From Candidatus Poribacteria bacterium (GTDB taxonomy: Bacteria; Poribacteria; WGA-4E; WGA-3G): a DNA stretch of 56,201 bases. Below the pieces are notes generated by a model. It was not told the origin of the DNA. It saw nothing but the letters and a program-made list of their open reading frames with translations, and did not search any database. This document shows positions 35,559 to 43,558 of this stretch, in pieces. Positions within the stretch are counted from its first letter, which is position 1; each line of letters starts with the position of its first letter. The position numbers and the translations under genes are program-made. The stretch covers positions 1 through 56,201 of the forward strand of contig JAJEJA010000053.1 in NCBI GenBank assembly GCA_022828145.1, in the 5' to 3' direction.

Positions 35559-36740
35559 TCAATGTTCCGTATTATCAACAGCACCGTGTTTCTTTAAGAG
35601 TGCAACGATTTTATCAGCGTCATCTCTTCGCATCTGTTGTGCAATTTGTAAGGGTGTTTGACCATTTTTGTTTTTTAGATTGATGTTTGCCCCCTTGTTA
35701 AGCAATGCTTCTATGGTAGCGCGTTGCTTCTCACGATTCTTTATTGTGGAACGGATGGCTTCAATAAGCGATGAGTCGCCTTTATGGTCAACAGCATCAA
35801 TGTCTGCACCCTTTTCTAACAGAACATCGATCACTTTGAGAAAACCCGCTTTTGCAGCACAATGCAATGCAGATTTACCTTTACTGCTCCGCACATCAAT
35901 GTTTGCCCCGAGTTTCAGTAGTTTCAGGACTTTTTCTGGATGTTCCCCTTTGTCCCCTCTACACACATATACCAAGTGGGGCCATCCCATATTGTCTAAT
36001 GCGTTGATATCTTCAGGTGGAACACCGTGAGATTTGAGAAGTTTACGCATAGCAGAATTGTCATCGAGTATGCGTGGTGCTTGACTGATATCGGCACCAT
36101 TTTCAATCAGCATCTTCACGATGTCTACGCGGTCATTAGAAACTGCGTGATCCAGTAATAATGAGCTCTGTTCTCTGACTGAAGCCCCTTTTGAGATGAG
36201 TAGTTCTACTATCTTTATGTTCCCACCAACTATTGCATAAATTAGGGGAGTTGCCCAGGATGCATATTGATGTTCAACTGAATGTGGTTGTCCAGATGGT
36301 AGCATGACAGAGTCGAGATATCCGACATTAACGAGATCGGCATCGTTTTCAAGAAATGAATAGACTGTTTCGTAGTCTCCAAGATATGCAGCGGTATGAA
36401 TATCAACAATCGCCCCTTGTTGATGTAAGTAGTCTGCCACATCATCGCGACCCTCATGCCGTGCGACACAGTATGGCGTTATCTCAAGATCATGCTGACT
36501 CAGATGACACCCGGGAAGGTTCATGTCTGCCCCGCGTTCTATTAGAAATTTGACCATGTCTAATTTTCCGCGGTATGCTGCTTCCCACAACATTGTTCTA
36601 CCGTGTGAACCGATAGTGTGTATCCATTCAGGTTTAAGAACTAATAACTGCTTGACTGCATCTATATTCCCGCGTCCAGCAGCAGCAACACCGATCTTTA
36701 AAAAATCGCTCTGTTTTCCTGTGAGTTGTATTTTTGACAA
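35559..36740 (-). CDS. Ankyrin repeat protein
   Basis: 393 residues, about nine ankyrin units from residue 15 to the end. Clear units include GRTMLWEAAYRGKLDMVKFLIERGADMN, YASWATPLIYAIVGGNIKIVELLISKGASV, GKSALHCAAKAGFLKVIDVLLEKGADID and NGQTPLQIAQQMRRDDADKIVALLKKHGA. No signal peptide or enzymatic domain. Ankyrin proteins mediate protein-protein contacts; in host-associated bacteria they can act on eukaryotic partners, but nothing here proves export. It lies between PhyH genes and forms a probable operon with the NTase-like and PhyH genes downstream. Confidence 0.9.
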   Translation of the reverse strand: MSKIQLTGKQSDFLKIGVAAAGRGNIDAVKQLLVLKPEWIHTIGSHGRTMLWEAAYRGKLDMVKFLIERGADMNLPGCHLSQHDLEITPYCVARHEGRDDVADYLHQQGAIVDIHTAAYLGDYETVYSFLENDADLVNVGYLDSVMLPSGQPHSVEHQYASWATPLIYAIVGGNIKIVELLISKGASVREQSSLLLDHAVSNDRVDIVKMLIENGADISQAPRILDDNSAMRKLLKSHGVPPEDINALDNMGWPHLVYVCRGDKGEHPEKVLKLLKLGANIDVRSSKGKSALHCAAKAGFLKVIDVLLEKGADIDAVDHKGDSSLIEAIRSTIKNREKQRATIEALLNKGANINLKNKNGQTPLQIAQQMRRDDADKIVALLKKHGAVDNTEH

Positions 36741-36774
36741 TTTTCACTCCAATACTGATCACAAAAACTACGGT

Positions 36775-37509
36775 TCAATTGGTATTGACAACTCTTGGTC
36801 TGCCACCGATTGAGGGTGGTAATAGCATCCGTTGCTGCTGTTCTGTGAGTTCCCCGTATTTACTTATGTCGTAGTAATTTCCTGACCATGCGGAATGTCC
36901 TGGACTATATTTATAGAGCAATGCGCGTCTTTGGTGGTCTGCTTTCCACGGCATGGTTCCGTGCACAAGTGCTTCGGTGAAAAACAACACATCTCCTGCG
37001 TCAAGTGGTGGTTGGACAACATAATGTGTTGGTCGTTCAAAGTTTCGGACGTCTGATGGTATTTCTCTTAGAAAGTTGCTCTTATGGCTGCCGGGAATAC
37101 ATGCAAAACCGCCAGCACCTTCAGGTGCATCTGCCAGATTGTATGTCATCACACATAGGCCGTTGCGCATGACGCCATCACGATATTTATACCAGTGATC
37201 CCCTTCAGGACCCCCTGGCCCTCCACCGTCTTCACCCCCGTGAAGTCTTCCGAGTCTATCACCAGTTTTCATAAAAATTGGATAATCGTGATCCAAACGA
37301 ACATTCGGTCCCAATAGTTCTATCAGATAGGGTAGGATTTTTGGATGATCAATCAACCGTTTAAAGGGTTCCCCCCATATACTCGGAGGTCCCTGGAGTT
37401 CACCTTTATCAATGAATGCATTCATCTCTAAAACTTCGTCTTCTGTGAGTACATTCTTGATTATCAGATACCCTTCAAGGTCAACGACAAATTTCTCTTC
37501 ACCTGTCAT
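36775..37509 (-). CDS. PhyH-like dioxygenase paralogue A (HxG motif)
   Basis: 244 residues, paralogous to the gene at 37755 with most positions identical. PhyH fold marks: DLEGYLIIKNVLTEDEVLEM, GGFACIPGSHKSNF and DVLFFTEALVHGTMPW. The distal His is H183, with Arg 194/195 for 2-oxoglutarate. At the proximal position the motif is RLHGGEDGG (H90-G91-G92), so the carboxylate of the usual HxD/E is absent. Either this lineage uses another ligand or it binds iron with two His, as Fe/2OG halogenases do. Cytoplasmic. Substrate unknown. Confidence 0.82.
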   Translation of the reverse strand: MTGEEKFVVDLEGYLIIKNVLTEDEVLEMNAFIDKGELQGPPSIWGEPFKRLIDHPKILPYLIELLGPNVRLDHDYPIFMKTGDRLGRLHGGEDGGGPGGPEGDHWYKYRDGVMRNGLCVMTYNLADAPEGAGGFACIPGSHKSNFLREIPSDVRNFERPTHYVVQPPLDAGDVLFFTEALVHGTMPWKADHQRRALLYKYSPGHSAWSGNYYDISKYGELTEQQQRMLLPPSIGGRPRVVNTN

Positions 37510-37562
37510 AGCAATGCTGTTCCTTTCTCACGGTGTCTATTTGGATTAATATTTCTTAGTAT

Positions 37563-37732
37563 TAACGTGAGTTTGATAATTAAATGCCATATTCATTGTA
37601 GGTTGGGTTGAGGCACGCCAATCAAATATTAACTGGCAACATGTATTGCTCTATAATGGGTCAAGATGTTGGGTTTCGTGTCTCAACCCAACCTACGTAA
37701 GTTATTTGTTCTGATTTATCGAACTTACGTTA
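37563..37732. mobile_element. MITE-like family A variant with nested palindrome
   Basis: Ends TAACGTGAGTTTGATAA (from 37563) and an imperfect inverted copy (TTATCGAACTTACGTTA) ending at 37732. The interior is a different palindrome: GTAGGTTGGGTTGAG (37598-37612) and CTCAACCCAACCTAC (37682-37696). A 9-base direct repeat TTAGTATTA flanks the element (37556-37564 and 37730-37738). It separates the two PhyH paralogues. Confidence 0.75.
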
Positions 37733-37754
37733 GTATTACACAGAATGTTAGAAG

Positions 37755-38486
37755 TTACTGCTCAACAACCTTCGGTCTTCTACCAATTGAAGGCGGTAAG
37801 AGCATGCGTTTCTGTTGTTCAGTCAACCCACTGTATTCCTCAATATTGTAGTAGTTATCTGACCAAGCAGAATGTCCCGGACTATATTTATAGAGTAATG
37901 ATCGACGTTGATGTGATGCTGTCCATGGCATTGTCCCGTGTATGAGTGCTTCGGTGAAAAACAGCACATCACCTGCTTCAAGTGGTGGTTGCACGACATA
38001 GTGTGCATCCCGTTCAAAGCTGCGAACATCACCGGGGATCTCAGGCGCGAAATTGCTTTTGTGACTTGCTGGGATACAAGCAAACCCACCAGCTCCTGCT
38101 GGGGCATCTGCCAAATTGTATGTCATGACAGACAATCCGTTCCGGATAACGCCATCCCGGTATTTGTACCAGTGGTCACCGACATTTCCGCCCGCGCGTC
38201 CGCCATCTTCTCCACCGTGGAGTCTACCCCGTTTCTCACCACTGTTCATGATAATAGCATAATCGTGGTCTAAACGTACATGTGGACCTAACAGTGTTAT
38301 TAGATAAGGTAGGATTTTAGGATGGTCTATCAACCGTTTAAACGGTTCACCCCACTGACTCGGACGTCCGTTCATTTTATCTTCATCAATATAGGTGTTC
38401 ATTTCTGCGACTTCTTCATCGGACAAGACGTTTTTAATTACAAGATAACCTTCAAGATCAACTTGGAACTTCTCTTCACCTGTCAT
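37755..38486 (-). CDS. PhyH-like dioxygenase paralogue B (HxG motif)
   Basis: 243 residues, tandem paralogue of the gene at 36775. It conserves DLEGYLVIKNVLSDEEVAEM, the WGEPFKRLIDHPKILPYL segment, GGFACIPASHKSNF and DVLFFTEALIHGTMPW. The proximal motif is again RLHGGEDGG (H90-G91-G92) with distal H183, so the same HxG feature is shared and is not a random mutation. Ribosome site AAAGGAAAGG. The two copies probably act on related substrates or reflect recent gene duplication. A family A MITE-like element lies between them. Confidence 0.82.
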   Translation of the reverse strand: MTGEEKFQVDLEGYLVIKNVLSDEEVAEMNTYIDEDKMNGRPSQWGEPFKRLIDHPKILPYLITLLGPHVRLDHDYAIIMNSGEKRGRLHGGEDGGRAGGNVGDHWYKYRDGVIRNGLSVMTYNLADAPAGAGGFACIPASHKSNFAPEIPGDVRSFERDAHYVVQPPLEAGDVLFFTEALIHGTMPWTASHQRRSLLYKYSPGHSAWSDNYYNIEEYSGLTEQQKRMLLPPSIGRRPKVVEQ

Positions 38487-38578
38487 AATTTACCTTTCCT
38501 TTCTCGTTACAACAGATATGGAAATATCCGCTAATATTGAACGCATAGCGAGTAACATCATCAGATTTACAGTTAGCG

Positions 38579-38672
38579 TAACGTGAGTTTGATAATTAAA
38601 AACTGGTAAATGGAGAACCCCTTTTTCATTTTGAAGTATGTAATAGTTTAGAGAAGGAGTTCTCTTATGGAT
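38579..38672. mobile_element. Partial family A end plus imperfect hairpin
   Basis: TAACGTGAGTTTGATAATTAAA at 38579 is the left end shared with the copy at 37563; no matching right end is seen. Further on, GAGAACCCCTT (from 38612) faces AAGGAGTTCTC (to about 38664) with one mismatch and a wide loop. It is probably a decayed element downstream of the restriction gene. Confidence 0.45.
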
Positions 38673-38678
38673 ATTATA

Positions 38679-41600
38679 TCACTTTTCTGCGAAATTGACG
38701 ACTAATTTGTTATAGATTTCTACCAATTCTTCACCCAGCAATTGTGGGTCTTTGCAGACATGGAATTCCCATTTTTTCAGTTTACCCCAATTATTCACTG
38801 CGGACACCCACCGTTTAGCAGCTGCATGTTTCGCGTAAACCTGATCAGGTTCAAAACCTTTTATTTCCAAAACGAGATGGACCCCATTTGTGAGTCGTAC
38901 AATAAAATCTGGTTCGTATAGATGAGAAAAACCGTTGTATTCGTACGGAATGCCGAGTCCGAGATGGTCGTTCCGTACGTAACATGCTACAACATCAGAT
39001 TGCTCAAGCCGAAATTTAGCAGCACGTTCCCAGGTGCCTGTATCCAGTACTACCTGATTCACATGGCTCCTTTCTGTTGCCACACATTGCCGTGCCGTGA
39101 GAAAGTCAACATCAGCTGATGTACCAATTGGGGCATAGCGGTTGAGAATCGGCAGCATCGGAATTTCACCTTTCGTCTCATCGGGTTGAATAGCTGCCAT
39201 CAAACGTTCTACAATTCGCGTAACGTATTTCTCTTGACCGAGTTCACAAGGGTCACATCCGTGGAAGTCAACCTTTGCTCTAACATAAGTATCAACATAT
39301 TTATAGACTTGCGGAAAAAGACGGTGTCGAGAAAACAATCTAAGTTTTGGATTGCTGTTCGGATCTGGGGTGGTTTGTCTGTCACCGACTAATTTGAGAA
39401 CAATTCGATGCGCAATCACAAATTGTATGGCTTGTAAATGTATGGTTCGGTAATACTCCTCGCGGTCTTGAAGGAGAGTACCCCCAGGACCTGCTGCTGA
39501 AGGTGAACCAATTTCGTAACCCACAGCGGGTTTAACATAGAGGGCAGTGGGATTCAGTTCCGGTTGGATACTGATCGGTTCCGTTGAGTCAATATCTGCC
39601 TTGATTTCGTTTTTTTGTAGGGCAAAGGCGTACCCTTCTACAATCGGAAATCGTATCTCAAAATCTTCACGATCAGGTAATGCCTTGACGTGATTTTTCG
39701 GTTTGTCATCTGGTTCGCGACCTTTTGTGGGTCTACCTCTGAACGGGATAACCGAAAACGGTATACCGTAAACATCAACATATTCCTCGGTAAGCAACCC
39801 TGTTTCTGGGTCTGGCGTATAGTTCATTCTACGCAACCCGCGCCCCACGACCTGTTCACAGAGCAGCTGACTGGTAAAAGCACGTAACCCCAGAATATGC
39901 GTTACGTTGTTTGCATCCCATCCCTCGTTTAGCATTGCGACTGAGACAACACATCTTATTTGTGCGCCTGGTTTACCGGGTTTTCCTATTGTTGCAACAA
40001 TTTCTCTGAGTTCTTCTGCGGCTTGCGATGTACTCTGATTTGGATTGGTACTTTCCGCTTGTGCCAGCATTTTGCTGTCAATCCGTAGCGTTCGTTTTAA
40101 GTTTTCTGTGTTGGAGAAAAAATCGGGGAAAATAAGACCTCGTCCATAGACTGTTTCCGTCTTGTTTTTCTTCTTACTTTTTCCGCTGATGGCACTGTCG
40201 TCAACTACGTCTTCGATGCTTTCACCAGAAATTTTTTGATAAAAATATTCTGCGATATCCGTATTGGCACATACGATAATCAGGACTGGCGGTGTTTTTT
40301 CTTGTGCATCTGATGCTTCCTCAATATATCCAAAACGTTCTGTCCACTGGCTGGCAAGTGTAAGCAGCGCTGCTTCTGCTTCACGATAGATGGCATCCGG
40401 TTTCGGTGTTCTTGTCCGTCTTCCTGGCGTTGTGTCCACAGCTGAAAGATCATCAACAATCGTTTTCCACAGACGAAAGTATTTCGGTTTAGGTCTACCG
40501 GTGGTATCACTAACCGGTAATCTCGGAATCTTTGTGATACCGCTTTCAATTGCATCAACCAATCCAAAATCACTCACAAGCCAAGGGAACGGAGAACCTT
40601 CTGGATAACCGCTTCCTTTAATGTAAAATGGCGTAGCTGAAAGGTCAACACAGAATTTGACACCACATCCGACGTTTATTTTATCTAAACCTTCTACCCA
40701 CACGGTTGCACCTTGCCGTTCCCGTTTTTCCTCTGCAGAGAGTTTTTCCTCAGTCGGTGCGGGACGATAGGCGTGATGCCCCTCATCGTTTAGCACCATA
40801 ATCGGTGCGCGATCATGAAGTTCCCCTAACACACGTTTTGCAAATACGTCTGGTGTTTCCTCGCCTTTATTGACAACTGTGTAGGTTTTACCACCTTCGC
40901 TATGTATCGACTCAGGTGAAAATTGATGCCAATTGGCAACCAACACCTTCCCGCTTTTCAGCAAGGGACGGAGTTTCGTCGGAATGAGTTCAAATTCATC
41001 GTAATAGTTATCGTTATTCTCAGGACGTAGAACCTGTAACCGTTGTTTGATTGTAAGGTTCGGACAGGCGATAAGCGCAGCTGCGGGGAAACGTTCATCA
41101 GAAGACACTTTGCCACGATTGCAAAATGCCCACGCGATCAGCATTGCCATAACAACAGTCTTGCCACTGCCGGTTGCCATTTTGCAGCCGTAACGAATCA
41201 AATCTGGAATATCGGGATCGTTAGGAGAATCAACTAATTTGGAGAGGTCATCTTTAGAAAATTTAGGCGTAAAGCGTGGTCCCTTCTCTCTCTGCAGAAT
41301 TTCAACGAGATAGATAATTGTTTCTACTGCTTCACGTTGACAGTAAAAGAGTCGTCTTAACAGGTCTTCGCGTCCCCAATGTCTCAGCAATTCTTTTGTT
41401 ACATTTGTTGCACTTTCGTATTTTGAATTACGCCACCGCCGGACGTCATCTCGGAGTGCATTCACTAACGGTAAATCGTCGCGTTGTTCCTCTTGGAAAA
41501 GACTAAGTTGATTGCTGCCAGTGCGTTCCGTTTTGTACCAGTAACCCGCCTCGCGGCGTCCTGGTTGCTTGGAGGCCTCACCTGTTTGTGTGTCGTAAAC

Positions 41601-41681
41601 CCAGTGTGCAGTGGGTTCTTCGTACGGGTTGCACAGGATAGGTTGTTGGACGGGTTGGATTGGGAGTTGATCTTGATTCAT
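38679..41681 (-). CDS. Type III-like restriction enzyme helicase-nuclease subunit (Res)
   Basis: 1000 residues from ATG 41681, which follows GAGGAATCTCC; the longer frame to 41765 overlaps the HicB gene. Superfamily 2 helicase: Walker A MATGSGKT (about 169-175), DEGHHAY (about 299-305) as the DEAD-like box, then DLSATPFY, VSVAMLNEGWDANNV and QVVGRGLRRM motifs. Near the C-terminus, YEPDFIVRLTNGVHLVLEIKG is the PD-(D/E)xK nuclease core (D and E-x-K present). Family logic: it cuts DNA on instruction of the Mod subunit, which here is encoded at 43559-47484, separated by several small genes. No lesion is visible in this gene. Confidence 0.88.
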   Translation of the reverse strand: MNQDQLPIQPVQQPILCNPYEEPTAHWVYDTQTGEASKQPGRREAGYWYKTERTGSNQLSLFQEEQRDDLPLVNALRDDVRRWRNSKYESATNVTKELLRHWGREDLLRRLFYCQREAVETIIYLVEILQREKGPRFTPKFSKDDLSKLVDSPNDPDIPDLIRYGCKMATGSGKTVVMAMLIAWAFCNRGKVSSDERFPAAALIACPNLTIKQRLQVLRPENNDNYYDEFELIPTKLRPLLKSGKVLVANWHQFSPESIHSEGGKTYTVVNKGEETPDVFAKRVLGELHDRAPIMVLNDEGHHAYRPAPTEEKLSAEEKRERQGATVWVEGLDKINVGCGVKFCVDLSATPFYIKGSGYPEGSPFPWLVSDFGLVDAIESGITKIPRLPVSDTTGRPKPKYFRLWKTIVDDLSAVDTTPGRRTRTPKPDAIYREAEAALLTLASQWTERFGYIEEASDAQEKTPPVLIIVCANTDIAEYFYQKISGESIEDVVDDSAISGKSKKKNKTETVYGRGLIFPDFFSNTENLKRTLRIDSKMLAQAESTNPNQSTSQAAEELREIVATIGKPGKPGAQIRCVVSVAMLNEGWDANNVTHILGLRAFTSQLLCEQVVGRGLRRMNYTPDPETGLLTEEYVDVYGIPFSVIPFRGRPTKGREPDDKPKNHVKALPDREDFEIRFPIVEGYAFALQKNEIKADIDSTEPISIQPELNPTALYVKPAVGYEIGSPSAAGPGGTLLQDREEYYRTIHLQAIQFVIAHRIVLKLVGDRQTTPDPNSNPKLRLFSRHRLFPQVYKYVDTYVRAKVDFHGCDPCELGQEKYVTRIVERLMAAIQPDETKGEIPMLPILNRYAPIGTSADVDFLTARQCVATERSHVNQVVLDTGTWERAAKFRLEQSDVVACYVRNDHLGLGIPYEYNGFSHLYEPDFIVRLTNGVHLVLEIKGFEPDQVYAKHAAAKRWVSAVNNWGKLKKWEFHVCKDPQLLGEELVEIYNKLVVNFAEK

Positions 41682-41709
41682 GGAGATTCCTCGTTTTCTG
41701 TGTTCTTCA

Positions 41710-42069
41710 TCAATCTGTATCTTCTTGTACAAATGGCACCGTTGATTGCAACTTTTGTGCAACAAGCGCGTATAGACTCATTCCTGCTTTTGCTGCTTCG
41801 TCTGTCAAAGCATGAAAAATCTGTTTATCAATAGGAACATTAAAAGGTCCTTCATAACCTTGTCGAGAAGGTGCCTTAGGGATGGGTTCACCATCCTCCT
41901 GATAACATTCTTTCATCAATTCCCATGCTGTTTTTAACTCAGATAACGCTTCGGCAGGTGTCTGTCCAAAAGCCGAGACGTTGGGGAGTTCCACGAGGTG
42001 GGCGAGGTAATCACCATCTTCATCAAAAAATACATTTACCATGAAACCGTCAAAAATATCTTTGTTCAT
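41710..42069 (-). CDS. HicB-like antitoxin
   Basis: 119 residues from ATG 42069; GTG 42078 is an alternative. The N-terminal partial RNase H-like HicB fold is FMVNVFFDEDGDYLAHLVELPNVSAFGQTPAEALSEL, and the C-terminal part PFNVPIDKQIFHALTDEAAKAGMSLYALVAQKL is a ribbon-helix-helix DNA-binding domain. A HicA toxin partner is not visible on either side, so it is an orphan antitoxin or a repressor. It lies directly upstream of the Res gene, so it could control the restriction subunit; this is inference only. Confidence 0.78.
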   Translation of the reverse strand: MNKDIFDGFMVNVFFDEDGDYLAHLVELPNVSAFGQTPAEALSELKTAWELMKECYQEDGEPIPKAPSRQGYEGPFNVPIDKQIFHALTDEAAKAGMSLYALVAQKLQSTVPFVQEDTD

Positions 42070-42173
42070 TATTGACACATAAGGATTTCAGTTTTCATAC
42101 GTCTTGGAAAACATTGTAGCAAAACAACGCGCTTTATGTAAAAGGCACGTTGTTTTTGCTGTGCAGATTGCAC

Positions 42174-42344
42174 CTACTTTTTAGGCGGATTAGATTGCTT
42201 GGAAGGCTGAGCAGGATTATTAGAAGTCCGTTTAGATGCAGGTTGTGGTTTCCTTGGCGGTTTGCGCGGTGGTCTTCTAGGTCCAGCGGCTTCCGCTATT
42301 TCGCTAGGCTTAATTTTTGTAGAAGCGGTTCTCTTTTTTTCCAT
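42174..42344 (-). CDS. Small basic Pro/Lys-rich protein (56 aa)
   Basis: Found by reading the minus strand: ATG at 42342-42344 preceded by AAAGGAG and a 7-base spacer, and a TAG stop at 42174-42176. The product begins MEKKRTASTKIKPSEIAEAAG and then becomes a chain of PRRPPRKPPRKPQPASKR and SNNPAQPSKQSNPPKK, strongly basic with many prolines, so it is probably disordered and nucleic-acid binding. The excellent ribosome site is the best evidence it is real. No family is recognised. Confidence 0.6.
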   Translation of the reverse strand: MEKKRTASTKIKPSEIAEAAGPRRPPRKPPRKPQPASKRTSNNPAQPSKQSNPPKK

Positions 42345-42419
42345 GGTATAACTCCTTTAATTTTATATGTAAGAACTTTTAGCGTTGCCCTGCAGCTATC
42401 AATTTGCATAAGCTCTTTT

Positions 42420-42900
42420 CTAAGAATTATACTTAATGAATAACGCAGTAAAAGCAACGGCGATAATATAGGTAAAAACGGAAACATAGCTCAGGACATG
42501 CGTTATCCGTGATGAAAGGGGTTTTTGCTGTCCAGCATCTTCGTCTCCCTCTAAATAGTACTTTTCATTAAACTCTCGTTGCTTGTGCAAAGCGTGTTGT
42601 CCAAAAAGATAAGACAAAAGGGTAGATGTAATAGCGAAACCAAACATCAACCAAGAAACGTGTAATAACCAAACATGGGAGGCTTCTGTCAGCTTAGTTA
42701 CGTTTACTGCAATTTTTTATGAATACCAACGATAGACCTAAACCGGCACTTGAAAGAGAAAGAATCGCTTTGTCAAGATTCTCAACATTAGACAGATCGC
42801 GTTTAGATAACTCTGCATCCTGTTTAATGTACTCTTCATAGAGTTTGTCATCATAGAGTTGGTCTAAGTCATCATCTGAATTTTGACGTTCTTCGTCCAT
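42420..42900 (-). pseudogene. Three-helix membrane protein gene with frameshift at A6
   Basis: Two frames join into one protein. The N-terminal part (from ATG 42900) has an acidic cytoplasmic head and a first helix, DKAILSLSSAGLGLSLVFIK; it then hits a stop at 42694. The other frame continues KIAVNVTKLTEASHVWLLHV into the ORF ending at 42420, with the second helix (WLMFGFAITSTLLSYLFG) and the third (ITHVLSYVSVFTYIIAVAF). The shift lies in six T on the plus strand (42713-42718), that is AAAAAA in the mRNA; five A would restore one frame. A homopolymer indel, slippage or sequencing error would all explain it. Confidence 0.7.
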
Positions 42901-43108
42901 GATGTTACCTATCTGAAAATCGAATTAACAATTTTGTCACGTTTTAGTGGACAAAATAAGTATAACATATTTTAACAAAACCTGCAACCCATTTATTCGT
43001 TAAGCAAACATTATAGAACTATTGCCCGATGGGCTAAAATCCGTGCTTCAGACGTTGAATGCCTCCAGCGATTCACGATTCAGACAATTGACACCTATTG
43101 TCCTTAAC

Positions 43109-43492
43109 CTAAGCCCATTCATTCTGTTTGAAATGATGGTGCAAAAACGCTATAGAACCGGGAATGCCGAGTTTATCTGTAAGGATTTTCGCGCCAAGTT
43201 CACAGATTTCAATTTCGGTGAGCTCAAGTAAACCTTTACGCCATGCGTCAATTCTTTTAGTCCTGATGCGTTCTTCCACTTCCTGATCGGTTTTTCTCTC
43301 TTGAATCTGGTTGACCATCGTAGGGATATCTGGGTCATCATCCAACTATTTATGCCGCTCATCCGTGTAATCGTATTCGTTAGGTTTACACTGTTTGAGA
43401 AACTGCTCCGTATAGGTATGCCCCATTTGTACTATCAATTCTTGAAGTCCCGCTTTATAAAGTTCACCTTCTGTCATTTCTAAGATATTCAT
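43109..43492 (-). pseudogene. Small protein gene with in-frame amber codon
   Basis: ATG 43492 has a near-perfect GGAGG six bases upstream. It reads 48 residues, MNILEMTEGELYKAGLQELI and onward to YDYTDERHK, then TAG (43346-43348). The same frame continues without a further stop for 78 codons (LDDDPDIPTMVNQIQERKTD ... FKQNEWA) to 43109. A single C-to-T change (CAG to TAG) would explain it. Together it would be a 127-residue helical protein of unknown function. TAG is used as a normal stop elsewhere in the window, so genome-wide recoding is unlikely. Confidence 0.65.
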
Positions 43493-43558
43493 TTCAGTCC
43501 TCCGTGCAAATCCATGATTCAGACAATATCAACGGCACACGGAGTATGCCTACTACTT

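Noticed and set aside
42150..42443. Plus-strand ORF of 97 codons rich in Arg and Leu
   Set aside because: It is the antisense shadow of the small basic protein (42174-42344), which has a perfect ribosome site on the minus strand.
43346..43348. Amber codon recoding as a genome-wide code change
   Set aside because: Other genes here end normally at TAG (for example the sulfatase at 8098-8100 and the membrane gene at 5826-5828).
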